Assembly (NCBI RefSeq): GCF_022179645.1
Contig: NZ_BPRA01000016.1
Location: forward strand, 30,953-94,952
Length of the DNA: 64,000 nt
Source: Methylobacterium thuringiense
GTDB lineage: Bacteria; Pseudomonadota; Alphaproteobacteria; Rhizobiales; Beijerinckiaceae
Direction: 5' to 3'
The translations under genes were made by a program, and so were the position numbers. Below the pieces are notes generated by a model, which saw nothing but the letters and a program-made list of their open reading frames with translations, searched no databases and was not told the origin of the DNA. Below are positions 1-10,163 of this stretch, one piece after another. Each line of letters starts with the position of its first letter. The stretch's first letter is position 1.

Positions 1-581
1 GCGACCATCGCGAAAACCTGTCATCGAAACAGACTCTTGCCAAACGCGCGTGACAAACGCTAATGAAACCGACCCCATCCGGTCCCGATGGTCACACTTG
101 CGGCCTTCGGACGCGGAAAGCCCCCTCGCGTGCTTCTCGCAGCCGGCTCCTCGTGGTGATCTTCGGACACGTTTCGAGGCCGGATCGGTGTCGGCAAGCG
201 CGACGGGGATTTTTGTCCCGCCGCACCTGTTTCGAATGACATGCGGCCGGCATGACCGGTCAGGAATCTTCGTGAGGCCGGAAGGGATGGGGGGACACAC
301 AGCATCGGTTGCCGTTGCTCGTGCCTCCCGCGCACGCCCGTCGCGTTGCGCCGTCTCCTTCCTCCCGCCGGCCATGTTCAACCCCAGGCGCGCCGATCAC
401 CGGCGCCGAGCGGCGGTTGACGGCAAACCCTTTTCCCGAAGCCTCTCGCCCCTGAGCCTCCAGGCCACGGCGACGAGCCCGACACGCGCCCTCCCCGTTC
501 CGGCCTCACGGCCGCGGAAGGCGCCGCCGGGACGGCAAGGTCCAAGGTGTGCCCCGTCCGCCGCCATGTCGAAAGTTCGTC
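1..581. other. Intergenic region upstream of rne
   Basis: No reading frame here looks like a protein; the frames that stay open are rich in Arg, Pro and Ser, as expected for non-coding GC-rich DNA. RNase E genes often have long autoregulatory 5' leaders (known in enterobacteria), and this stretch could hold one. A loose promoter-like pair, TTGCCA near 38 and TAATGA near 62 with 18 bases between, is the best candidate and is weak. Nothing else can be supported. Confidence 0.5.
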
Positions 582-3533
582 ATGGCCAACACCAACAAGA
601 TGCTCATCGACGCGATGCACCCGGAGGAGACCCGGGTCGTCACGGTCCACGGATCTAAAGTCGAGGAATTCGACTTCGAGTCGGCCAGCCGCAGGCCCCT
701 GCGCGGCAACATCTACCTCGCCAAGGTGACGCGGGTGGAGCCCTCGCTCCAGGCCGCCTTCGTCGAATACGGCGGCAACCGCCACGGCTTCCTCGCCTTC
801 AGCGAGATCCATCCCGACTACTACCAGATCCCGATGGCCGACCGCCTCGCCCTGATCGAGGCGGAGCGGCGGGAGGAGGAAGAGCACCACGAGCGCGAGG
901 AACGCCGTTCGCGGGGCCGCCGCCCGCGCGGGCGCCGCGCCGAGGCCGCCACCGCCAAGACCGACGAATCGGTCAGCGCCGAGGACGAGCACGCGCCGGC
1001 CTCCGGGGAGCATGACGCGAATCACGCCGACGAGGCGCGGTCCGACGCGACGGCGCACGAGCCGGGCGTCAGCGGCGACGCTTCGGAACTGCCGCCTGGC
1101 GTCCTCGACGCCGCCGACCGTACGGACGACGCGCCCGCAGAGACGTCTGCCGACGAGCCATCGCCGGAGCCCGCCGACGTTGCCGCCATCTCCGAGGCGC
1201 CGCATCCGGCCGAAGCCGATGCCGAGCCAGCCATCGCGGCGGCGCCGACCGAGGCCGAGTCCGATGCGCACGTCTCCGAGGAAGAGGACGAGCACGACGC
1301 CGACGCGGATGAAGACGAGGACGACGATTCCGACGAGGATTCGGAGGACGACGAAGACGAGGACGATTCCGACGAGGATGACGATTCCGTCGACGAGGAC
1401 GGCGAGCCCCGCGTCGCGCAGACCGGCGGCGCCGGCGATGCGATGGCCGAAATCCCCGAGCGTCCCCGCGCCTATCGTCGTCACTACAAGATCCAAGAGG
1501 TGATCAAGCGCCGCCAGATCATCCTGGTCCAGGTCGTCAAGGAAGAGCGCGGCACCAAGGGCGCGGCGCTCACCACCTACCTGTCGCTCGCCGGCCGCTA
1601 CTCCGTGCTGATGCCGAATACGGGTCGTGGCGGCGGCATCTCCCGCAAGATCACCTCGGCGGCCGACCGCAAGCGCCTGAAGGAGGTCGTGGCCGATCTC
1701 GACGTGCCGGAGGGCATGGGGATCATCCTGCGCACGGCCGGCGCCTCGCGCACCAAGCCCGAGATCAAGCGCGACTTCGAGTACCTGATGCGGCTCTGGG
1801 AGAGCGTGCGGGAGCTGACGCTGTCCTCGACCGCGCCGGCGCTGGTCTACGAGGAGGGGTCGCTGATCAAGCGGGCGATCCGCGATCTCTACAATAAGGA
1901 ACTCGAGGAGGTCCTGGTCGCGGGCGCCGACGCCTACCGCGAGGCCAAGGACTTCATGCGGATGCTGATGCCCACCTCCTCCAAGGTAGTGAAGCCCTAT
2001 ACCGACGCGACGCCGATGTTCACGCGCTACGGCATCGAGCAGCAGCTCGACGCGATGTTCTCGACCCACGTCACCCTGCGCTCTGGTGGCTACCTCGTCA
2101 TCAACCCGACCGAGGCGCTGGTCTCGGTCGACGTGAATTCCGGGCGCGCCACCCGCGAGCACGACATCGAGGATACCGCACTCAAGACGAACCTCGAGGC
2201 GGCCGACGAGGTCGCCCGCCAGGTGCGCCTGCGCGACCTCGCCGGCCTCGTCGTGATCGACTTCATCGACATGGAGGAAAAGCGCAACAACCGCGCCGTC
2301 GAGAAGCGCCTCAACGAGGCCCTCAAGAACGACCGCGCCCGCATCCAGGTCGGCCGGATCTCGCCCTTCGGCCTCCTGGAGATGAGCCGTCAGCGCATCC
2401 GTGCCGGCGTGCTCGAATCCTCGTCGATCCAGTGCCCGCATTGCGGCGGCTCGGGCTACGTGCGGGCCACCTCGTCGGTGGCGCTCCACACCCTGCGCTC
2501 GATCGAGGAGGCGCTGGTCAAGAGCGCGACCCACAACCTTGTGCTCCGCACCCGCACGGAAGCCTGCCTCTACATCCTCAACCAGAAGCGCGCGCATCTG
2601 CACGAGCTTGAGATGCGCTTCGGCGTCACCGTCACCATCGCCGCCGACGACAGTCTCGTGGCGAGCTCGCCTTACCTGCTGGAGCGCGGCGAACTCGCCG
2701 TGAAGGCGGCAGGGCCGGTCACGGGCGTGCGCGCCCTCGCCATCTCTCCGGTCTACGAAGCCGAGGACGACGAGATCGAGGACGAGGTCGCGGAGGAGAC
2801 AGAGGTCGAGACCGAGATTGAGGCGAAGGACGGCGCGGAGACCCGCGAGGCCGGCGACGAATCGAGCGACGAGAACGGCCGTCGCCGTCGTCGCCGTCGT
2901 CGCCGTCGCGGCGGCCGCACCGGGTCCGACGAGGAGAACGGCCGCGAGGGCGACGAGTCGGACGAGTCCGGCGAAGCGTCCGACGAGATCGAAGCCGGCT
3001 CCGACGAGGGGAGCGACGCCGAGATCGGTGAGACCGGAGTCGCGGCGAATGCCGACCGCGACGAGACCGCGACCGACGCTGACGGCGACGGCGCAGGACG
3101 CCGCCGCCGCCGTGGCCGCCGCGGTGGCCGTGGGCGCGAGCGCGAGCGTGGCGGACGTGGCCGCGCCGACCGGGGTGACGACAACGGATCGGAGGAGTCA
3201 GAGTCCGGCGATGTCGCCGCCGCCGAGGAGCCGGTCAGTGCCGAGACGGTCATGGCCGTCTCCGCCGAGGCTGCCCAGGAGCCGGTGCATCAAGAGCCCG
3301 TGGCCAATGGCGCCGACGCGGAACCGGCCGCGCAGGCCGACGCTCCGATCCAGGATGCCGTCGATCTGCCGGTCGAGCCTGCCCTGGCCTCTCCGGAGGC
3401 CGAGCCGCAGCCGGTCCCCGTGTATCAGCCCGCGCCGGAGCCGGTCGCCGTGGTCCTGACTCCGATCGATCCGGACCGTCCGAAGCGTGCCGGCTGGTGG
3501 TCGCGCACGAAGGCCGCCCTGACCGGCGAGTAA
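582..3533 (+). CDS. rne: Ribonuclease E (RNase E/G family)
   Basis: Endoribonuclease of RNA decay and rRNA/tRNA maturation, 983 residues from the ATG at 582 (MANTNKMLIDAM). The upstream GTG at 549 would only add a Pro-rich tail. An S1 RNA-binding domain starts near residue 37 and is split by a roughly 200-residue Asp/Glu-rich insertion (about 95-295) before its sequence resumes at YKIQEVIKRR. The catalytic DNase I-like region carries the Mg-binding aspartates in VDVNSG (near 516) and DFIDM (near 560), and the Zn-link CPHC lies near 618-621. The C-terminal third is low-complexity, with alternating acidic stretches and arginine tracts (near 766-780 and 840-860), the usual RNA-binding and degradosome scaffold type, ending in the WWSR-type tail typical of alphaproteobacteria. 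Confidence 0.96.
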   Translation: MANTNKMLIDAMHPEETRVVTVHGSKVEEFDFESASRRPLRGNIYLAKVTRVEPSLQAAFVEYGGNRHGFLAFSEIHPDYYQIPMADRLALIEAERREEEEHHEREERRSRGRRPRGRRAEAATAKTDESVSAEDEHAPASGEHDANHADEARSDATAHEPGVSGDASELPPGVLDAADRTDDAPAETSADEPSPEPADVAAISEAPHPAEADAEPAIAAAPTEAESDAHVSEEEDEHDADADEDEDDDSDEDSEDDEDEDDSDEDDDSVDEDGEPRVAQTGGAGDAMAEIPERPRAYRRHYKIQEVIKRRQIILVQVVKEERGTKGAALTTYLSLAGRYSVLMPNTGRGGGISRKITSAADRKRLKEVVADLDVPEGMGIILRTAGASRTKPEIKRDFEYLMRLWESVRELTLSSTAPALVYEEGSLIKRAIRDLYNKELEEVLVAGADAYREAKDFMRMLMPTSSKVVKPYTDATPMFTRYGIEQQLDAMFSTHVTLRSGGYLVINPTEALVSVDVNSGRATREHDIEDTALKTNLEAADEVARQVRLRDLAGLVVIDFIDMEEKRNNRAVEKRLNEALKNDRARIQVGRISPFGLLEMSRQRIRAGVLESSSIQCPHCGGSGYVRATSSVALHTLRSIEEALVKSATHNLVLRTRTEACLYILNQKRAHLHELEMRFGVTVTIAADDSLVASSPYLLERGELAVKAAGPVTGVRALAISPVYEAEDDEIEDEVAEETEVETEIEAKDGAETREAGDESSDENGRRRRRRRRRRGGRTGSDEENGREGDESDESGEASDEIEAGSDEGSDAEIGETGVAANADRDETATDADGDGAGRRRRRGRRGGRGRERERGGRGRADRGDDNGSEESESGDVAAAEEPVSAETVMAVSAEAAQEPVHQEPVANGADAEPAAQADAPIQDAVDLPVEPALASPEAEPQPVPVYQPAPEPVAVVLTPIDPDRPKRAGWWSRTKAALTGE

Positions 3534-3541
3534 GCCCTTCC

Positions 3542-3566
3542 CGGCGAACCGGATCCCGGTTCGCCG
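3542..3566 (+). terminator. Stem-loop after rne
   Basis: Perfect 11-base inverted repeat, CGGCGAACCGG at 3542-3552 and its complement at 3556-3566, with a 3-base loop, 8 bases after the rne stop. There is no T-tract, so it may act as a 3' stabiliser or factor-dependent terminator. The remaining 280 bases to the chemoreceptor start contain no gene I can support and presumably hold its promoter. Confidence 0.5.
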
Positions 3567-3847
3567 TCGGGACCTGAGAGATTCCAAGGCCGTCGCACCG
3601 AAACATTCGGTTCGGCGGCTTCGTTCTGTCGCGACCGCCCCATCACCCAAGTATCGGATCTTCCTCCGAACCGGGATCGCGGGCATGCGCATGTATTTCG
3701 CAACCTAAGTTGTTTCTGCGGTGCAGCATCCGTTGGCTATTGCCGAAGGCGTCCCGACAAGTTGCGTTAACCAGCGCTTTGCATCTGTGGTTTAATGGTG
3801 GGCGCTGTCGAGCCGGTTTCTGCGGCTTGCGGGGGGACTCCACCACA

Positions 3848-5110
3848 ATGCTCGGACGATTCCGCAAGTCTCGCGTCAGTGTGGACGCCGTAACCGCCTC
3901 TACGCTCGTGTCTCTCGTTGCGCCGGCCGTGATCGTCGAGCCGGCGCCCGTCGCCATCGACATGGATCTCCTGCGCCGTCAGGCGGGGATTGCCGCCGAC
4001 GCTTCCGAGGCCGGTACCGCGATCGGCTGGCTCACCCACGACGCTGCGCAGATCGCCGACCAAGCTCGTACCATCGCCGCCGCGAGCGAGGAGGTTGCGG
4101 TCTCGACCGCCGAGATCGCCGCGCGCTCGCAGAAGGCCGCCGCCACCGCCGAGCGCGCCCGCGCCGGCATCTCCGATTGTGCCGGCGACATCGCGCAGGC
4201 CGGTGCCCGCATGGGCGCCATCGAGACCCATTCGGCCAAGATCGCCGGCTGCCTCACCGCCTTCGAGCGGGCGGCCGCGCAGATCGAGGAGATGGCCACC
4301 GCCATCGCCAGCATCTCGGCCCAGACCAATCTGCTGGCGCTCAACGCCACCATCGAAGCGGCCCGCGCCGGCGAGGCCGGTCGCGGCTTCGCGGTCGTCG
4401 CCGGCGAGGTGAAGGCATTGTCGGGTCAGACCGCCAAGGCGACCGAGGAGATCCGCACCCGTCTCGACGGCCTGCGCGGCGAGCTCACGACCATGCGCGA
4501 TACCGTGGCCCATACCCGCGAAGCCGTCGCCGCCGGTGCCGGCGCCGTGCAGCGCGCCAATCTCCGGGTCGAATCCGAGAGCGGTGCCGTCGCCGAGGCG
4601 GCCGCCGAGATGCGCGCCCTCGCCGACGTCATGGACCAGCAGCAGCAGGCCACCGGCGAGATTTCGTCCAGCGTCGAGCGCATCGCCGCCGGCACCGACA
4701 AGGCCCGTACGGAAATCTCCGCCGCGATCACCCGCCTCGTCGGCCTGGAGACGGCGAGCCGCGCCATGTTGATCGGCGACGAGGCCGACAAGGCCGGCAC
4801 GCTCGTCGCGCGGCTGCCCTCCGATCTCGCCACCTGGAAACGCGGCCTCGCCGGACTCCTCGTCGGTCTCGCGCCGGCCGACGCCGCCGCGGCCCAGCGC
4901 CCCGGTGCGGACGCGGCAGTGGAATCCGGACTCGACATGGCTCTTCGCAACATGCTCGCCGAAGCCGGCCGTCAGGCCCGTCTCATGGTCGACAGCGTGC
5001 GCGCTTCGGACTGGGACAAGGCCTCGACCGCCTTCACCGCGTTCGACGCCACCTGCACCGAGGCCGTCCGTGTCAGCGGCAACGGTGTGACGGGCCGGAT
5101 GGCCGCCTGA
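3848..5110 (+). CDS. Soluble methyl-accepting chemotaxis protein
   Basis: A 420-residue chemoreceptor signalling protein. The conserved hairpin tip that binds CheA/CheW is clear at about residues 150-190 ([18 protein letters not shown] followed by [11 protein letters not shown]), flanked by long Ala/Glu-rich helices. There is no membrane segment and only about 90 residues before the signalling helices, with no recognisable PAS, GAF or globin sensor, so it is probably cytoplasmic and its input is unknown. The C-terminus lacks a CheR-docking pentapeptide. I chose the ATG at 3848, preceded by a G-rich ribosome-binding site; an in-frame start at 3710 would add 46 unrelated residues. It is monocistronic and faces the convergent gene at 5181. 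Confidence 0.88.
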   Translation: MLGRFRKSRVSVDAVTASTLVSLVAPAVIVEPAPVAIDMDLLRRQAGIAADASEAGTAIGWLTHDAAQIADQARTIAAASEEVAVSTAEIAARSQKAAATAERARAGISDCAGDIAQAGARMGAIETHSAKIAGCLTAFERAAAQIEEMATAIASISAQTNLLALNATIEAARAGEAGRGFAVVAGEVKALSGQTAKATEEIRTRLDGLRGELTTMRDTVAHTREAVAAGAGAVQRANLRVESESGAVAEAAAEMRALADVMDQQQQATGEISSSVERIAAGTDKARTEISAAITRLVGLETASRAMLIGDEADKAGTLVARLPSDLATWKRGLAGLLVGLAPADAAAAQRPGADAAVESGLDMALRNMLAEAGRQARLMVDSVRASDWDKASTAFTAFDATCTEAVRVSGNGVTGRMAA

Positions 5111-5180
5111 GCGGACGCGATCGAGGGGGCTGTGACGCCGGAGCCGACGGCTTCGTCGTCTTCACTGTTTCCCGTCGCGT

Positions 5181-6737
5181 CTAGCACAACCACGCCCGCA
5201 ATCGCCGCACGGCCTCGGTGCACTCGCCCTGGGAGCCGGCGAACGAGAATCGGACGTGATGGTGGCCTTGCGCCGGGTCGAAATCGAGACCCGGCGTCGC
5301 CGCCACCCCCGCCTCGTCGAGCATCCGGCGGCAGAATGCGGTGGCGTCGTCCGTGAGCCGCCCGACATCGGCGTAGAGGTAGAAGGCCCCGTCGACGGGA
5401 TGCGCCTCGCCGAGGCCGAGGCCCGGCAGCGCGTCGAGCAGGATTTTCCGGTTTTCGGCGTAGCCGTCGCGGATCGCGCCGATCGCGTCGAGGGTATCGA
5501 AGGCCGTCAGCGCCGCCACCTGCGAGAGATACGGTGCCGAGATGTAGAGGTTCTGGGCCAGCCGCTCGATCGGGCGGACCAGGGTCTCGGGCACCACCAT
5601 CCAGCCGACGCGCCAGCCGGTCATGCAGTAGAATTTCGAAAACGAGTTGATGACGACCGCGTCCGGGTCGAACTGCAGCGCGGTGGCGGTGGGCACGCCG
5701 TAGCTCAGCCCGTGATAGATCTCGTCCGAGATGAAGGGCAGGCCGAGCGCCTTCGTGGTGGCGCAGAGTTCCGCGAGGCGGGCAGGCGCGATCACCGTGC
5801 CGGATGGGTTGGCCGGGCTCATCACCAGCACCCCGTCGAGGTTTTCCGCCTCCCGGATCAGCGCGCTCGTCGGCGCGAAGCGGTCGGCCCGGCGCAGAAC
5901 CAGCGGTACCGGCACGAGGTCGAGGGCATGCAGGATGCTGCGATAGGCCGGATAGCCCGGCTGCGGCACCGCCACCCGCGCCCCGGCATCGAACAGCGCC
6001 AGGAAGGCGAGCACGAACCCCGCCGACGAGCCCGTGGTGACGACGACCCGCTCCGGCGCCACCGCGACGCCGTAAGTCTCGGCATAGTGCCGGGCGATGC
6101 GCTCGCGCAAAGCCGGCATGCCGAGCGCCTCCGTGTACGGCACCCGGCCGTCGGCGAGGGCGGACTGCGCCGCCGCGATCACCGCCCGCGGGGCAGGGGC
6201 CGAGGGCTGGCCGACCTCCATGCGGATCACGCTGTCGCCGGCCCGCACTTTCGCGGCAGCGGCGGCCATCACGTCCATCGCCAGGAACGGCGCCACGGCC
6301 TGGACGCGCCGCGAGATTTTTTGGGAGTTGGTCATCGCGTCTCGATCGATCGGGATTCCATTGCTGGCAAGCTCAATCCGCATTGCCGACTTTGCCACCC
6401 GCGCCGCCAACCGCTTCGGCGCGATCAGCCGGTAGCTGCGGGTGACGAGTGCCCTCACCTCCTCCCAGTCCGGCGCAGCGTCGAGCCGCATGCCGACCCA
6501 GCCCTTGGGGCCGACATAGGGCGGCGCGAAGAAGCGCGCCGGGTCGGCGCCGATCAGGATCTCCTGGGCGTGCGGCGGCGCCTTCATCCAGACCGAGAGG
6601 CGGCCGTCACCGGATTTCGGCATCGCGAAGATCCGGTCGCGCACCCGGAAGGTCGGGTCGCCCCAGGCGCGTTTTTCGCTTGCCTCCGGCAGGGCGAGGC
6701 AGATCCGGCGCAGGCGCTCGATCGGATCGTCGGACAT
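5181..6737 (-). CDS. MmcQ/YjbR-domain protein fused in frame to PLP-dependent aminotransferase
   Basis: One uninterrupted frame of 518 residues contains two proteins usually encoded separately. Residues 1 to about 118 are a complete MmcQ/YjbR domain (DPIERLRRICLALPE, then GPKGWVGMRLD and RSYRLIAPKRL). After a nondescript 18-residue linker, residues 135-518 are a class I/II aspartate-aminotransferase-fold enzyme, with the PLP-lysine motif SFSKFYCMTGWRVGW, the SPANPSG motif and a C-terminal arginine region. The start at 6737 has an AAGGT ribosome-binding site. The aminotransferase also has its own ATG at 6335 with a poor ribosome-binding site, so two products are possible. A single-base shift near 6365 would end the YjbR part at a TGA, so the fusion may be recent or a sequencing artefact. 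Substrate unknown. Confidence 0.85.
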   Translation of the reverse strand: MSDDPIERLRRICLALPEASEKRAWGDPTFRVRDRIFAMPKSGDGRLSVWMKAPPHAQEILIGADPARFFAPPYVGPKGWVGMRLDAAPDWEEVRALVTRSYRLIAPKRLAARVAKSAMRIELASNGIPIDRDAMTNSQKISRRVQAVAPFLAMDVMAAAAAKVRAGDSVIRMEVGQPSAPAPRAVIAAAQSALADGRVPYTEALGMPALRERIARHYAETYGVAVAPERVVVTTGSSAGFVLAFLALFDAGARVAVPQPGYPAYRSILHALDLVPVPLVLRRADRFAPTSALIREAENLDGVLVMSPANPSGTVIAPARLAELCATTKALGLPFISDEIYHGLSYGVPTATALQFDPDAVVINSFSKFYCMTGWRVGWMVVPETLVRPIERLAQNLYISAPYLSQVAALTAFDTLDAIGAIRDGYAENRKILLDALPGLGLGEAHPVDGAFYLYADVGRLTDDATAFCRRMLDEAGVAATPGLDFDPAQGHHHVRFSFAGSQGECTEAVRRLRAWLC

Positions 6738-6901
6738 CGCGACGGACCTTCGCTGCCGGGGCCGGCGGCGAATCCGCCGACGCGCCCGTGATTTGACCAC
6801 GCGCCGCGAAAACGCCTAACCCCGCCGCTAACGCAAGACCCGAAGCGCACCGCCTCCCAGCGCCCGTTGCGAGGCCCGCCCCGATCTCGTCGAGGACATC
6901 G

Positions 6902-7681
6902 ATGCCCCTGCTCCGCTCCGTCTCCGCGCTTGCCCTCGTCCTGGCCGTCGCCTTCGGTGCCGTCTCCTCCGTGTCGGCCGAGGATGCGGCTGCGTTCACC
7001 GACTCGCAGCGCAAGGGGATCGAGGCGATCGTCAAGGACTACCTCGTGAAGAATCCCGAGGTGCTCCAGGAGGCCGTCGCCGAGGGCGAGCGCCGCCAGC
7101 AGGAGACCCAGAAGCTCGCGCAGGCCGCCGCCCTCAAGGAGGCGAGCGCCACCCTCGTCGATTCCCCCCACAGCGTCACGGCGGGCAACCCGGCAGGCGA
7201 CGTCACCGTGGTCGAGTTCTTCGACTACAATTGCGGCTATTGCCGCAAGGCGCTCACCGACGTGCAGACGCTGATGAAGGGCGACCCGAAGCTGAAGGTC
7301 GTGCTCAAGGACTTTCCCGTGCTCGGCAACGAGTCGGTGGAGGCCAGCAAGATCGCGCTCGCCGCCAAGCAGCAGCTCAAGGGCGACAAGATGTTCGACT
7401 TCCACGTCAAGCTTCTGGAGAGCAAGGGACGCATCAACGCGGAGCGCGCGCTCGCCGTCGCCAAGGAGTTCGGCCTCGATCTGGAGAAGCTGAAGAAGGA
7501 CGCCGCCGGCCCCGAGGTGAAGGCCGCGCTCGCCGAGAACATGGGTCTCGGCGACAAGCTCAGCCTGTCGGGTACCCCGGCTTTCATCATCGGCGACGAG
7601 ATCCTTCCGGGCGCCGTCGGCGTCGAGCCGATGAAGAAGACGATCGCCGACATCCGCCAGTGCGGCCACGCCAGCTGCTGA
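6902..7681 (+). CDS. DsbA-family periplasmic thiol-disulfide oxidoreductase
   Basis: Exported thioredoxin-fold protein of 259 residues. A signal peptide ends near residue 26 (VSSVSA). It is followed by a helical N-terminal segment typical of Com1/ScsC-like DsbA relatives, then the fold with active site CGYC (Cys111 and Cys114) after VVEFFDYN, and the cis-proline loop SGTPAF. It should oxidise or isomerise disulfides in the periplasm; which of the two cannot be told from sequence. Two further cysteines lie at the extreme C-terminus. It is divergent from the YjbR-aminotransferase gene. Confidence 0.88.
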   Translation: MPLLRSVSALALVLAVAFGAVSSVSAEDAAAFTDSQRKGIEAIVKDYLVKNPEVLQEAVAEGERRQQETQKLAQAAALKEASATLVDSPHSVTAGNPAGDVTVVEFFDYNCGYCRKALTDVQTLMKGDPKLKVVLKDFPVLGNESVEASKIALAAKQQLKGDKMFDFHVKLLESKGRINAERALAVAKEFGLDLEKLKKDAAGPEVKAALAENMGLGDKLSLSGTPAFIIGDEILPGAVGVEPMKKTIADIRQCGHASC

Positions 7682-7700
7682 GCGCGACCGATCGCGCGAC

Positions 7701-7722
7701 GGGGACATGATCGCGTGTCCCC
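7701..7722 (+). terminator. Stem-loop after the DsbA-like gene
   Basis: GGGGACA (7701-7707) and TGTCCCC (7716-7722) form a 7-base-pair stem with an 8-base loop, followed by TTGTCG. It sits 20 bases after the stop codon and fits a weak intrinsic terminator. Confidence 0.4.
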
Positions 7723-7807
7723 TTGTCGCAGCCTTCGCCGGTCGTTTAAGACCGGCTCCGCCCCGGCCGGACGCTTTTTCGCCCGGCCGCCGCAACCTTA
7801 AGGGTCC

Positions 7808-8269
7808 ATGCGCGCCATCCACGTCCTCAACGGGCCGAACCTCAACCTGCTCGGCCGCCGCGAGCCGGGCATCTACGGCTCGACCACCCTCGCGGAGATC
7901 GAGCGGGACTGCGTCGCGCGCGCCGGCGAGCTTGGGCTTGCGCTGACCTTCCGCCAGACCAACCACGAGGGCGAGCTCGTGACGTTCGTCCAGGACGCGG
8001 GCGAGGCGGGGGCCGGCGTGCTGATCAACGCCGCCGCCTACACCCACACCTCGATCGCGCTGCGCGATGCGATCACCGGCTCCAGGGTCACCGCGGTCGA
8101 GATCCACCTCTCGAACGTCCATGCCCGTGAGGATTTCCGCCATGTCTCGCTGATCGCGCCGGTCTGTGCCGGGGTGATCAGCGGATTCGGCGCCTACAGC
8201 TACCGCGCGGGGCTCGACGCGCTCGCGCATCTCCTTCAGGGGCGTCAGCCCCCTTCACCCGACGCATAA
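7808..8269 (+). CDS. aroQ: Type II 3-dehydroquinate dehydratase
   Basis: Third step of the shikimate pathway: 3-dehydroquinate to 3-dehydroshikimate plus water. The 153-residue length is right for the dodecameric type II enzyme. Visible signatures are NGPNLNLLG (residues 8-16), catalytic Tyr23, QTNHEGELV, the NAAAYTHTS loop, and the active-site histidine His100 in VEIHLSNVH. It lies immediately upstream of accB (11 bases), an arrangement common in proteobacteria, so aroQ-accB-accC are probably co-transcribed. Confidence 0.96.
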   Translation: MRAIHVLNGPNLNLLGRREPGIYGSTTLAEIERDCVARAGELGLALTFRQTNHEGELVTFVQDAGEAGAGVLINAAAYTHTSIALRDAITGSRVTAVEIHLSNVHAREDFRHVSLIAPVCAGVISGFGAYSYRAGLDALAHLLQGRQPPSPDA

Positions 8270-8280
8270 GACGGCAGGCG

Positions 8281-8757
8281 ATGGCCAAGAACGAACCCTT
8301 CGATCCCGAACTCGTGCGCGAACTCGCCAAGATGGTCGCCGAGACGGATCTCACCGAGATCGAGGTCGAGAAGGGCGACCTGCGCATCCGCGTCGCCCGC
8401 AAGATCGAGCAGATCGCGGTGCAGGTGGCGCCCGCCCCCCTCGCCGCGGCCGCTCCGTCGCCCGTGGCGGTCGCCGCCTCCGCTCCCGGCACGCCCGCGG
8501 TGCCCGCCAAGGGCGCGGCCCATCCCGGTGCGGTGCCCTCGCCGATGGTCGGCACCGCCTATCTGCGCCCCTCGCCCGAGGCGAAGCCCTTCATCGATGT
8601 CGGCTCCAAGGTCGCGGCCGGCGACAGGGTGCTGCTCATCGAGGCGATGAAGACCTTCAACGACATCGTGGCGCCCCGCGCCGGCACCGTCACGGCGATC
8701 TTCGTGGAAGACGGCACGCCGGTAGAATTCGGCGAAGCCCTTCTTGTGATTGAGTAA
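8281..8757 (+). CDS. accB: Acetyl-CoA carboxylase biotin carboxyl carrier protein
   Basis: Carries the biotin that shuttles carboxylate between biotin carboxylase and carboxyltransferase in fatty acid synthesis. It has 158 residues: an N-terminal dimerisation segment (about 1-45), an Ala/Pro-rich flexible linker (about 50-80), and a biotinyl domain with the EAMK motif whose Lys124 is the biotinylation site. The protruding-thumb region ([19 protein letters not shown]) marks it as AccB and not another biotinyl domain. Its stop lies 10 bases before accC. Confidence 0.97.
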   Translation: MAKNEPFDPELVRELAKMVAETDLTEIEVEKGDLRIRVARKIEQIAVQVAPAPLAAAAPSPVAVAASAPGTPAVPAKGAAHPGAVPSPMVGTAYLRPSPEAKPFIDVGSKVAAGDRVLLIEAMKTFNDIVAPRAGTVTAIFVEDGTPVEFGEALLVIE

Positions 8758-8767
8758 GTCCGAAAAG

Positions 8768-10123
8768 ATGTTCGACAAGATCCTGATCGCCAACCGCGGC
8801 GAGATCGCACTGCGCATCCTGCGGGCGGCCAAGGAGCTCGGGATCGCGACCGTCGCCGTCCACTCCACGGCGGATGCCGACGCGATGCATGTGCGGCTCG
8901 CCGACGAGAGCGTCTGCATCGGCCCGCCGGCCGCCCGCGACAGCTACCTCAACATCCCCTCGATCATCGCCGCCTGCGAGATCACCGGGGCCGACGCCGT
9001 GCATCCCGGCTACGGCTTCCTTTCGGAGAACGCCCGCTTCGCCGAGGTGCTCGGGCACCACAATATCGGCTTCATCGGCCCCAAGGCCGAGCATATCCGC
9101 ACGATGGGCGACAAGATCGAGGCGAAGCGCACGGCCAAGCGCCTCGGCATTCCCTGCGTGCCCGGCTCCGAGGGCGGCGTCACCGACACCGACGAGGCGA
9201 AGAAGGTCGCAGCCGAGATCGGCTATCCGGTGCTGGTCAAGGCGGCGTCGGGCGGCGGCGGGCGCGGCATGAAGGTCGCGCGCACCGAGGCCGACCTCGA
9301 AGAGGCGCTGAACATGGCCCGTACCGAGGCCAAGGCCGCCTTCGGCGACGACGCGGTCTATCTCGAAAAGTACCTGGAGAAGCCGCGCCACATCGAGGTT
9401 CAGATCCTCGGCGACGGCCGGGGCAATGCCATCCATCTGGCCGAGCGCGACTGCTCGCTGCAGCGCCGCCACCAGAAGGTTTGGGAAGAGGGCGGCTCGC
9501 CCGCGCTCAACGCCGAGATGCGCGCCGAAATCGGCGGCATCTGCGCCAAGGCCATGCAGGAGCTGAGCTATCTCGGCGCCGGCACCATCGAGTTCCTCTA
9601 CGAGGACGGGCGCTTCTACTTCATCGAGATGAATACCCGGATCCAGGTCGAGCATCCGGTCACGGAGATGATCACCGGCATCGACCTCGTCAACGAGCAG
9701 ATCCGGGTCGCGGCCGGCAATCCGCTCTCGGTCGGCCAGTCGGACATCCACGTCACCGGCCACGCCATCGAGTGCCGGATCAATGCCGAGCACCCCTCGA
9801 CCTTCCGGCCCTCTCCCGGCCTGATCACCTATTTCCACCCGCCGGGCGGCCTCGGCGTGCGCGTCGATTCCGCGGTGTTCCAGGGCTACCGCATCCCGCC
9901 GCACTACGATTCGCTGATCGGCAAGCTCATCGTGCACGGCCGCACCCGCAACGAGTGCCTGATGCGTCTGCGCCGGGCGCTCGATGAGTTCGTCGTCGAC
10001 GGCGTCGACACCACGCTGCCGCTGTTCCGCACGCTGGTGCGCAACGCCGATGTCCAGAACGGCCTCTACGACATCCACTGGCTCGAAGGGTTTCTGGAGA
10101 CCGTCGGCCTGGACGGCGTCTGA
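8768..10123 (+). CDS. accC: Acetyl-CoA carboxylase biotin carboxylase subunit
   Basis: ATP-dependent carboxylation of biotin on AccB. The 451-residue protein has the usual three domains: an N-terminal pre-ATP-grasp domain ([17 protein letters not shown]), an ATP-grasp domain with the glycine-rich loop [12 protein letters not shown], the HQKVWEE region and [14 protein letters not shown], and the biotin carboxylase C-terminal domain. The ATG at 8768 starts at the conserved [11 protein letters not shown]; an upstream TTG overlapping the accB stop is not needed. It forms an operon with accB. Confidence 0.97.
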   Translation: MFDKILIANRGEIALRILRAAKELGIATVAVHSTADADAMHVRLADESVCIGPPAARDSYLNIPSIIAACEITGADAVHPGYGFLSENARFAEVLGHHNIGFIGPKAEHIRTMGDKIEAKRTAKRLGIPCVPGSEGGVTDTDEAKKVAAEIGYPVLVKAASGGGGRGMKVARTEADLEEALNMARTEAKAAFGDDAVYLEKYLEKPRHIEVQILGDGRGNAIHLAERDCSLQRRHQKVWEEGGSPALNAEMRAEIGGICAKAMQELSYLGAGTIEFLYEDGRFYFIEMNTRIQVEHPVTEMITGIDLVNEQIRVAAGNPLSVGQSDIHVTGHAIECRINAEHPSTFRPSPGLITYFHPPGGLGVRVDSAVFQGYRIPPHYDSLIGKLIVHGRTRNECLMRLRRALDEFVVDGVDTTLPLFRTLVRNADVQNGLYDIHWLEGFLETVGLDGV

Positions 10124-10163
10124 GGCGGCTGGCGTTCGCAGGCTCGGCGCGCGAGAACGGGGG

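Noticed and set aside
378-2603. A 741-codon minus-strand open frame across rne
   Set aside because: It is the complement of the strongly recognised RNase E gene; its composition (Leu/Gly/Arg/Val-rich, no family) is what a reverse frame of GC-rich coding DNA gives.
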